Assembly: GCA_947169285.1 (NCBI GenBank)
Contig: CAMVPB010000002.1
Coordinates: 62,001 to 126,000 of the forward strand
Origin: an uncultured bacterium
Lineage (GTDB): Bacteria; Bacillota_I; Bacilli_A; RF39; UBA660
DNA length: 64,000 nucleotides
Reading direction: 5' to 3'
Shown here in pieces: positions 54,593 through 61,792 of this stretch. Numbering within the stretch: the stretch's first letter is position 1; the number at the start of each line of letters is the position of its first letter. Under the pieces are notes generated by a model. The model was not told the origin of the DNA, ran no database searches, and worked only from the letters and a program-made list of their open reading frames with translations. Made by a program: the position numbers and the translations under genes.

Positions 54593-54685
54593 ATGAAAGC
54601 AAGAGAAATTGTTAGATTAACATTATGGAGCTTACTTTTTATATGCTTTTTAGTTTTGGGATTGATCGGATTAATTATGAAATAA
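54593..54685 (+). CDS. Small single-pass membrane protein, 30 aa
   Basis: MKAREIVRLTLWSLLFICFL followed by VLGLIGLIMK: a basic head and one hydrophobic helix. An AGGTG ribosome-binding sequence sits eight bases before the ATG, and a terminator hairpin follows at once. It is like the 35-aa protein at 8608-8715 in form. Function unknown. Confidence 0.5.
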   Translation: MKAREIVRLTLWSLLFICFLVLGLIGLIMK

Positions 54686-54713
54686 AAAAAATAAAGTATA
54701 CTTTATTTTTTTT
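54684..54713. terminator. Bidirectional terminator between the 30-aa gene and smc
   Basis: 13-bp stem AAAAAAAATAAAG/CTTTATTTTTTTT (54684-54696 with 54701-54713), 4-nt loop. Confidence 0.75.
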
Positions 54714-54731
54714 TACAAAAATCAGAAAACA

Positions 54732-57668
54732 CTAAATGTTTTCTAATTTAACACTAACTAATTTACTTACTCCAGATTCTTGCATAGTTATTCCATACAA
54801 TAAATCTAAATATTCCATAGTTTTCTTTTTATGAGTAATTATTAATAATTGAGTTTTACCTCTATAATTTGATAAGTATTCTCCAAATTTTTCTGCATTT
54901 ACTTCATCTAAAGCGGATTCAACTTCATCTAATATTACAAAAGGTACTTTCTTTAAATTCATTATTGAGAACAATAAACTAATTGCAGTCAACGTTTTCT
55001 CACCACCAGAAAGTAAAGATAACGGTTTTAGATTCTTTCCAGGAGGTATTGCTATTATATCAATACCTGTTTCTAATATATCATCAGGATTAGTTAATTT
55101 AAGACTGGCTTCCCCTCCACCAAATAAATCTCTAAACACTTTTGAAAATTCAATATTTATTCTATTAAATGAAGAAACAAATTTATCTTTCATAACATTA
55201 TCCATATCAGTTATTATGCTCAATAAATCTTTCTCACTATTTAATAAATCTTCTCTTTGAGAATTTAAAAAAGTATATCTTTTACTAACTCTTTCATATT
55301 CTTCAATACTATCAAGATTTACATTTCCTATTGACTTAATTGTTTTCTTTAAAGTAGAAACCAGTTTTCTTGCTTCTAATTCATCCATGTCTAATGAATA
55401 TTTACTTTTTGCGCCTTCGTAACTTAAAGAGTATTCTTCATTTAAATGATTTAATAAATTATCTAAAGACATATTTAGTTTAACAATTTCAATATCTAAT
55501 TCATTAATTCTATTTTGAGATGTTAAATATAATGAATTTTGTTTTTTATTCTCATTTTCAATATCATTTAATTTATCACTTAAATCACGTTTTTTAGATG
55601 TCTCAAATTCTATTTTTTGTTTTAAATCATTGCATTCCTTTTCTTCTTCATAATAATTTTCCATTATTTTTTCAATAGTTTTATCTTTATCAGCTTTATC
55701 ATTTAAATCTTTTATTTCGTTAGTTATTTTAAATAGATTTTCTTTTAATTCTCCTAACAATTGCTCTTTGGAATCAATTAATTCTTTATATTTTGCAACT
55801 TCAATATTTATATTTAATATCTTTTCTTCTAATACCTTTTTATTATATTCAATATCATTTATTTCATTTTGAGCATAATTGATTTTATTAGAAATATCAT
55901 CTAATAAAATTTTTGATTTTTCTAATTCATTCTTGTCATTTATGTATGAATTATTATATTTAAAACTTCCTCCACTTAAAGAACCACCAACATGCAATAA
56001 GTCTCCTAATAAAGTAACTACTCTGTATCTATGATTTATTTTCTTACTTATTTTTATTGCATTATCGATATTATCAGCAACTATTATATTTCCAAGTTGA
56101 TTCTTAATAACATTATAATACTTTTTATCAAAATCAATTAAATCACTTAATACACCTAAATATCCATCAGATGATTTACAAATATTTAAAACTTCTGGTT
56201 CAACACTTTTAGGCTTGATTATATTAAGTGGAAAAAAAGTTGCTCTACCTTTATTATTGATTTTTAAATATTCAATTGCTTTTTTAGCAGATTCTTCATC
56301 ATCAACAATAACAAAATTAAAAGAACTTCCTAAAGCAATATCAAGTGCAACTAAATATTCTTCTTTTGCATCAACAACATTCCCTATTACATCACAAATA
56401 CCATTTAATGCTGGATTATCTAAAACCACCTTTACTGCATATGGTAATTTAGACATATTTTCGATATTAGAGTTTAATAATTCTATTTTAGAAGAAATTT
56501 CTAACTCTTTTCTTTTTAAATTGTTAAATTCAATACTCTTTAAAGTTAATTTCTTATTTTCATTTTCTAATGATTCACTATGTTTTTTTAATTCATTATA
56601 TTTTTCTTTTCCTAATTCTTTATTTGTTTCTATTTCCTTTTCAACAAAAGATATTTCGTTTGATAATTTTAATTCTTCATCTTTAATATAAATTAATCTA
56701 TTTTTGATTTCATCACTATTTTTATCATATTTACTTCTTTCAATTGCCAATTCTTTTTTTGATAATAAATCAGATAATGTCTCTTTACTATTTAAATATC
56801 TATCTCTTAAATTTGAAATTAATTCTTCTGATTTTATATTTTCTAATTTTAATTTTTCTATTTCTGCAGTATTTTTAGAAGTGTTTTTAGATGCTTCAGT
56901 TAATTCTAAAGTAAGTTTATCTTTATCAGATTTTTTTATTTTTAATGTTTCATTAAATTTTGTTATATCTTTTACCATTAAAGCAATATCAACATTTTCT
57001 AACTTTTCTTTATTTTCTTTATAAATAATAGCTTTCTTACTTGCTAACTCTAATGGTTCAATTTGAGTTTTTAATTCATCAATTATCATATTGACTCTAT
57101 CTATATTTTCATGCGTTTTAGATAATTTTCGCAATGTTTCTTCTTTTCTCTTTTTATATTTTAAAACACCAGCAGCTTCCTCAAATATTATCCTTCTTTC
57201 TTCGGGTCTATCAGATAGTATTTCTTCTATTTTATTTTGAGGAATAATATTAAATGATTCTTTTGAAGAAAAAGAATCTACAAGTAAATCATTTATATCT
57301 TTTAATCTACATTTTTCATTATTTAAATAATACTCATTCTCACCGCTTCTTGATACTACTCTTTTAATAGTTATTTCATTATAATCACTTTGTAAACTAT
57401 TATCACTGTTATCAAATGTTATTGAAACAGAAGCAGTATTAGATGGATTTCTACTTTTAGATCCACTAAAAATAACATCACTCATCCCAGATGATGCTCT
57501 TAAAGTTTTAACTGATTGTTCGCCTAATACCCATTTTATTGCATCGACAATATTACTTTTACCAGATCCATTTGGACCAACTATTCCAGTAAAATTGCTG
57601 TCAAGATTAATTGTAACTTTATCTGCAAAAGACTTAAATGAATTTAATTTTATTTCTTTTATATACAT
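54732..57668 (-). CDS. smc: Chromosome segregation ATPase SMC, short-arm form
   Basis: 978 residues, about 200 fewer than a typical 1180-residue SMC. The N-terminal head has Walker A GPNGSGKSNIVDAIKWVLGEQ. The first coiled-coil arm spans about 165-395 and the hinge about 400-565 (ALNGICDVIGNVVDAKEEYLVALDIALGSSFNFVIV, VVTLLGDLLHVGGSLSGGS). The second arm is followed by the C-terminal head with signature LSLLSGGEKTLTA and Walker B FVILDEVESALDEVN. Both arms are proportionally shorter, so this is arm shortening and not truncation, a length also known from Mycoplasma SMC. It follows rnc, the usual Firmicutes rnc-smc order. Confidence 0.96.
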   Translation of the reverse strand: MYIKEIKLNSFKSFADKVTINLDSNFTGIVGPNGSGKSNIVDAIKWVLGEQSVKTLRASSGMSDVIFSGSKSRNPSNTASVSITFDNSDNSLQSDYNEITIKRVVSRSGENEYYLNNEKCRLKDINDLLVDSFSSKESFNIIPQNKIEEILSDRPEERRIIFEEAAGVLKYKKRKEETLRKLSKTHENIDRVNMIIDELKTQIEPLELASKKAIIYKENKEKLENVDIALMVKDITKFNETLKIKKSDKDKLTLELTEASKNTSKNTAEIEKLKLENIKSEELISNLRDRYLNSKETLSDLLSKKELAIERSKYDKNSDEIKNRLIYIKDEELKLSNEISFVEKEIETNKELGKEKYNELKKHSESLENENKKLTLKSIEFNNLKRKELEISSKIELLNSNIENMSKLPYAVKVVLDNPALNGICDVIGNVVDAKEEYLVALDIALGSSFNFVIVDDEESAKKAIEYLKINNKGRATFFPLNIIKPKSVEPEVLNICKSSDGYLGVLSDLIDFDKKYYNVIKNQLGNIIVADNIDNAIKISKKINHRYRVVTLLGDLLHVGGSLSGGSFKYNNSYINDKNELEKSKILLDDISNKINYAQNEINDIEYNKKVLEEKILNINIEVAKYKELIDSKEQLLGELKENLFKITNEIKDLNDKADKDKTIEKIMENYYEEEKECNDLKQKIEFETSKKRDLSDKLNDIENENKKQNSLYLTSQNRINELDIEIVKLNMSLDNLLNHLNEEYSLSYEGAKSKYSLDMDELEARKLVSTLKKTIKSIGNVNLDSIEEYERVSKRYTFLNSQREDLLNSEKDLLSIITDMDNVMKDKFVSSFNRINIEFSKVFRDLFGGGEASLKLTNPDDILETGIDIIAIPPGKNLKPLSLLSGGEKTLTAISLLFSIMNLKKVPFVILDEVESALDEVNAEKFGEYLSNYRGKTQLLIITHKKKTMEYLDLLYGITMQESGVSKLVSVKLENI

Positions 57669-57676
57669 ATTAATAC

Positions 57677-58321
57677 CTACTTTGCTTGTTTAGAAAAAGC
57701 ATCTTTAGCAGCGTTTTGTTCTGCTTCTTTTTTACTACCACCAACACCTATACCATATACAATTCCTCCAATTGAAACTGTCACTTTAAATACTTTGGCA
57801 TGAGCTGGACCGCTTTCATCAACAACTTTATATTTTAAAGATTTTTTTTCAGTTTGAACTTGCTCTTGAAGCATTGATTTATAATCTTTTAAAAAGTCTG
57901 CTTCTGTTTCTATGTATGGAACAATTAATTTATTAAATAATTCTCTTACTTTATTTAGTCCTTGTTCTAAAAATATAACCCCAATTACAGCTTCAAAAAC
58001 ATCAGCTATAACAGTTTTATTTGCTTCTTTTATTCCATTACCAAGTTTAATATAACTACCTAAGTTAATCTTACTTGCATACTCATATAAAGCATTTTCA
58101 CAAACATATAAACTTCTAAGTTTACTCATTTCTCCTTCGGGCAAATGAGTTTTTCTATAAAAATAGTCACTCGATACAAGTTCAAGTACTGCATCACCTA
58201 AAAATTCTAATCTTTCATAAGATTCAACATCATTTTCATTAGCATATGAAGTATGCGTTAAAGCTTTATTAATTAAACTTTCTCCTTCAAATTCAATTCC
58301 ATAATCTTTTAATAATTCCAT
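57677..58321 (-). CDS. rnc: Ribonuclease III
   Basis: 214 residues. The catalytic domain has the signature YERLEFLGDAVLELVSSDYFY and the downstream D-x-x-E metal site in VIADVFEAVIGVIFLEQG. A C-terminal dsRNA-binding domain (about 145-212) ends GSKKEAEQNAAKDAF. It processes rRNA precursors and cleaves dsRNA. smc starts eight bases downstream. Confidence 0.97.
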   Translation of the reverse strand: MELLKDYGIEFEGESLINKALTHTSYANENDVESYERLEFLGDAVLELVSSDYFYRKTHLPEGEMSKLRSLYVCENALYEYASKINLGSYIKLGNGIKEANKTVIADVFEAVIGVIFLEQGLNKVRELFNKLIVPYIETEADFLKDYKSMLQEQVQTEKKSLKYKVVDESGPAHAKVFKVTVSIGGIVYGIGVGGSKKEAEQNAAKDAFSKQAK

Positions 58322-58447
58322 AAGTCACCTCTTTTAGACTTGATATAAATATTATAACAAAAATATCTATAGCATTCTAGTGGTATATTTACATAAATAT
58401 ATTATTTATACTACAATAATTATAAATTTTATTGTATAATTAGTAAT

Positions 58448-58669
58448 ATGAAAAAGTTAATTATTGATTTTATACATTTTTATAGGAAACTTCCACTATC
58501 ATCCCATATGAAATGTAGATATACACCAACCTGTTCTGAATATATGGAAACATCTATTAATAGATTCGGAGTTTTAAAAGGATTGTGGCTAGGTATTAAA
58601 CGTATAATTAGATGTAACCCATTTGGAAGTTATGGATACGATCCAGTACCATTGAAGGAGGAAAAATGA
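58448..58669 (+). CDS. yidD: Membrane protein insertion efficiency factor YidD
   Basis: 73 residues with the YidD signature KCRYTPTCSEYM...AINRFG-like (SINRFGVLKGLWLGIKRIIRCNPF) and the Gly-rich end GSYGYDPVP. An amphipathic N-terminal helix associates with the inner membrane. It is normally located between rnpA and yidC; here it stands apart and overlaps the start of the ZnuA-like lipoprotein by four bases (ATGA). Confidence 0.94.
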   Translation: MKKLIIDFIHFYRKLPLSSHMKCRYTPTCSEYMETSINRFGVLKGLWLGIKRIIRCNPFGSYGYDPVPLKEEK

Positions 58670-59529
58670 AAAAAATTAAATTTATAATATTAATGTGCTG
58701 CTGTGTTTTATTAAGTGCTTGCTTAAATAATGATAATTTTAATGATGAATATATTTATGCAACTATTTATCCAATCGAATATGCAACTGAAATGATTTAT
58801 GGTGAAAATATTAAAGTTAGTAGTATTTATCCAGATGGATCTAATTATAAAGATTTTAAACTAACTGACAAATTATTAAACAATTATTCTAGAAGCACTA
58901 AATTTGTTTATAACGGACTTAGTCAAGAGGGATTAATTGCAAGAGACTTATTAAATAAAAATAATAACATTGAAATTGTTGATGCTATGAAAGGCATGAA
59001 TTATAACAAAAGAGTTGAGGAATTATGGTTAGATCCTTCAAACTTTTTAATGATTTGTAGAAATATTAAAAGCACATTAATTGATTATGAAGATAGCACT
59101 AGTATGAAAACAAGCATTGAAAAAAATTATCAAAAATTAAAAGAAAATATTTCAATAATTGATGTTGATATATATAATCTAAGTAAAAATGGGAATTATA
59201 AAACCATATTAGTTACTACAAACGCTTTTAATTATTTATCAAAATATGAAATTACAGTTTTATCTATTGACCCAAATAATGAATCATTAGATAAAGCTTT
59301 ATCAGAAGCAAAAAGATTAATTTCAAAAGGAGAAATAAAATATATTTATTCATTAAAGGGAGAAGAATTAACTGAATCAATTAATAATTTTATAAATGAT
59401 AATAAATTAAATAAAATTGAAATAAATCCATTTACAACTATTACATCAGAGCAAAGAACAAATGGTTCATCATATATAAGTTTGATGAATGAAATGATTG
59501 ATGAATTTAAAAAAGAACTATTTAAATAG
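58666..59529 (+). CDS. ZnuA/TroA-like substrate-binding lipoprotein without the metal-site histidines
   Basis: 287 residues. A lipoprotein signal peptide ends LLSAC with acylation at the Cys. The body follows the cluster A-I (TroA/ZnuA) binding-protein pattern: YATIYPIEYATEMIYGENIKVSSIYPDGSNYKDFKLT, KFVYNGLSQEG, EELWLDPSNFLMICRNIKSTL and a long backbone helix. In metal-binding members the strand after the IPPG turn has PHDF and the next loop H-x-WLDP; here they read NYKDF and EELWLDP, so both histidine ligands are absent. No permease or ATPase is adjacent; the gene is coupled to yidD. Substrate unknown. Confidence 0.78.
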   Translation: MKKIKFIILMCCCVLLSACLNNDNFNDEYIYATIYPIEYATEMIYGENIKVSSIYPDGSNYKDFKLTDKLLNNYSRSTKFVYNGLSQEGLIARDLLNKNNNIEIVDAMKGMNYNKRVEELWLDPSNFLMICRNIKSTLIDYEDSTSMKTSIEKNYQKLKENISIIDVDIYNLSKNGNYKTILVTTNAFNYLSKYEITVLSIDPNNESLDKALSEAKRLISKGEIKYIYSLKGEELTESINNFINDNKLNKIEINPFTTITSEQRTNGSSYISLMNEMIDEFKKELFK

Positions 59530-59544
59530 CTCTTTTTTGTTTAA

Positions 59545-60552
59545 CTAAAATAATTCTAAATTTTTTTCTAATTTAAAATATTTATATGTTTTTTCTGTAA
59601 CTTGTCTGCCGCGAGAAGTTCTTTTAACATAACCCTCTTGAAGTAAAAACGGTTCAATAACATCTTCAATTGTTGTAACTTCTTCGCCAATAGTTGAGGC
59701 GATACTTTCAATACCAACTGGGCCACCATTAAACTTTTCTATAATTGATTTTAAGTACTCAATGTCTGTTTGATCAAGTCCTATCGAATCTACTGATAAT
59801 CTATCAAGAGATTTTTTACATATCTCTTTTGTTATTATTCCCTCACCTTCTACAAGTGCAAAATCTGCAATTCTTTTTAATAATCTATTAGCAACTCTTG
59901 GTGTTTTTCTACTTCTTTTTGCAATTTCCAATGCTGCATTTGGTTCAATTTTTAAATTTAAAACTTTAGCAGTTCTCTGCACTATTTTAGTAAGCTCTTC
60001 TTCAGTGTAATAATTAAGTTTACAAACTATACCAAACCTATCCCTTAATGGTGAAGATAAATCTCCTGCTCTTGTTGTTGCTCCAACTAACGTAAATGGT
60101 GGCAAATCTATATTAATACTTCTTGTTCCACCATCACTACCCACAATAATATCTAATTTAAAATCCTCCATTGCGCTATAAAGAATTTCTTCAATATACT
60201 TAGGAATTCTATGTATCTCATCAATAAATAATACATCATTTGGTTCAAGAGTAGAAAGTATAGCAGCTAAGTCCCCACTTTTTTCTATTGTTGGTCCACT
60301 TGCTGTTTTAATATTAGTTCCAAGTTCATTTGCAATTATGTGAGCAAGTGTCGTTTTACCTAATCCGGGAGGACCATATAAAAGCACATGATCTAATACT
60401 TGTTCTCTCATCTTTGCTGCTTTAACAAATACCATCATATTATTTTTAACTTCTTCTTGACCAATATACTCATCAAATGTTATAGGTCTAATAGTTTTTT
60501 CATAATTATCTATTGGTAATTCTTTAGAAGTTATTATTCGTTCATTTTCCAT
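59545..60552 (-). CDS. ruvB: Holliday junction branch-migration ATPase RuvB
   Basis: 335 residues, normal RuvB length. AAA+ motifs: Walker [12 protein letters not shown], Walker [10 protein letters not shown], sensor 1 [20 protein letters not shown] and the C-terminal winged helix ([40 protein letters not shown]). The N-terminus contains [11 protein letters not shown]. It overlaps the tdk gene by 11 bases; ruvA lies further upstream, separated by tdk. Confidence 0.97.
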   Translation of the reverse strand: MENERIITSKELPIDNYEKTIRPITFDEYIGQEEVKNNMMVFVKAAKMREQVLDHVLLYGPPGLGKTTLAHIIANELGTNIKTASGPTIEKSGDLAAILSTLEPNDVLFIDEIHRIPKYIEEILYSAMEDFKLDIIVGSDGGTRSINIDLPPFTLVGATTRAGDLSSPLRDRFGIVCKLNYYTEEELTKIVQRTAKVLNLKIEPNAALEIAKRSRKTPRVANRLLKRIADFALVEGEGIITKEICKKSLDRLSVDSIGLDQTDIEYLKSIIEKFNGGPVGIESIASTIGEEVTTIEDVIEPFLLQEGYVKRTSRGRQVTEKTYKYFKLEKNLELF

Positions 60553-61168
60553 ACACTTTCCTCCTTACTAATTTTAAATCTTCGTGCATTACATCCTCTA
60601 AAAAATGTTTTTCACAAAGAGGTATATATTCAACATTATTATTACTTCCGTCAATTACTACTTCTTTACCTTTTGATACAAATTCACCATTTACTTTTCG
60701 CCCTACGTATCTTGCCATATTTTCTTTTTTACATAAAGGGCACAATGTTTTGAGTTCATTTATCTCATCAGCATCAGTAAACAGTGCCTCACTCCCTTCA
60801 AACAATTCGCCTTTAAAGTTTAATCTTAATGCATAACATATAACGGGTATATCTGTTGAAGCAGTAATAAGTCTTAATTCCTTAACTTGCTTTTTATTTA
60901 AAAATTGTGCCTCATCTACAAATATACAAGTAATATCATTTAGTTTATTAGATAGAATGTCAATAATACTCTCCTCTTCTCCAATTAAATAATCCACTTT
61001 CCTTTTAAGACCAGCTCTAGTTGATATATAATCCTCCGCTTTTGTGTCTTTTGATGGTTTCATAACAATTGTATTAAATCCATTTTCTATATAATTATAA
61101 TCTGTTCTTATAAGATCTAAACTTTTACCAGAATTCATGGTTGCATAATATAAAACTAATTTACCCAT
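60542..61168 (-). CDS. tdk: Thymidine kinase (type II)
   Basis: 208 residues. P-loop [10 protein letters not shown], the [13 protein letters not shown] Walker B/lid segment, the zinc site CPLCKK...CEKH and the YIPLCEKHF end are typical of the TK1-like type II kinase that salvages thymidine to dTMP. It sits between ruvA and ruvB with a two-base gap and an 11-base overlap, so it is expressed with the Holliday-junction genes. This order is unusual. Confidence 0.95.
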   Translation of the reverse strand: MGKLVLYYATMNSGKSLDLIRTDYNYIENGFNTIVMKPSKDTKAEDYISTRAGLKRKVDYLIGEEESIIDILSNKLNDITCIFVDEAQFLNKKQVKELRLITASTDIPVICYALRLNFKGELFEGSEALFTDADEINELKTLCPLCKKENMARYVGRKVNGEFVSKGKEVVIDGSNNNVEYIPLCEKHFLEDVMHEDLKLVRRKVYGK

Positions 61169-61170
61169 AT

Positions 61171-61719
61171 TTACCTCAATAACAACTTTAATGCTTCTTT
61201 TACTTGTAATTCAATTGGATTATCTTTATTCACTTGTTTAATTACATTATTTATATCATTTGATTTATAACCCAAACTTAAAAGAACCTCATATAATTCA
61301 TCTTCAGTATTAACATATTCTTCTTTTGATTCAACTTTGCCTTTTAAATCTAATATTATTTGTTTAGCAACTTTTTCACCTATTTTAGGGAATTTTTTTA
61401 AATATAATATATTTTCTCTATTAATAGCATCTTTTATACCATCAACTGAACCTGTTGCTAAAATAGGAAGAGCAAGTTTTGGACCTAATCCTTTAACATT
61501 TATTAGTTTCAAAAACAATTCTCTTTCTTCTTTATTTTTAAAACCATATAATGTATTTTCATCTTCTCTTACATGATTATATAAATATATTTTATCTTCT
61601 TTACCTTCTTCAAAAACATATGGATTTGGAGTAAAAATTTTAAATCCTATATTATTAATATCAATTACAACATAAGATGATTCAATACTTTCTATTCTTC
61701 CATACAAATAATCAAACAT
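61171..61719 (-). CDS. ruvA: Holliday junction DNA-binding protein RuvA
   Basis: 182 residues. The N-terminal OB-fold (MFDYLYGRIESIESSYVVIDINNIGFKIFTP), the helix-hairpin-helix pair (LFLKLINVKGLGPKLALPIL; LKKFPKIGEKVAKQIILDLKGK) and the C-terminal RuvB-contacting domain (ELYEVLLSLGYKSNDINNVIKQV) are present. It tetramerises on four-way junctions. Likely first gene of ruvA-tdk-ruvB. Confidence 0.96.
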   Translation of the reverse strand: MFDYLYGRIESIESSYVVIDINNIGFKIFTPNPYVFEEGKEDKIYLYNHVREDENTLYGFKNKEERELFLKLINVKGLGPKLALPILATGSVDGIKDAINRENILYLKKFPKIGEKVAKQIILDLKGKVESKEEYVNTEDELYEVLLSLGYKSNDINNVIKQVNKDNPIELQVKEALKLLLR

Positions 61720-61754
61720 AACATATCCTCCAATTTAATTATATAACATATACC

Positions 61755-61786
61755 AAAATAACACAAACATTTTTTTGTGTTATTTT
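61755..61786 (-). terminator. Terminator of polC
   Basis: Perfect 13-bp stem AAAATAACACAAA/TTTGTGTTATTTT (61755-61767 with 61774-61786), immediately after the polC stop codon. Confidence 0.85.
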
Positions 61787-61792
61787 TTGGTT

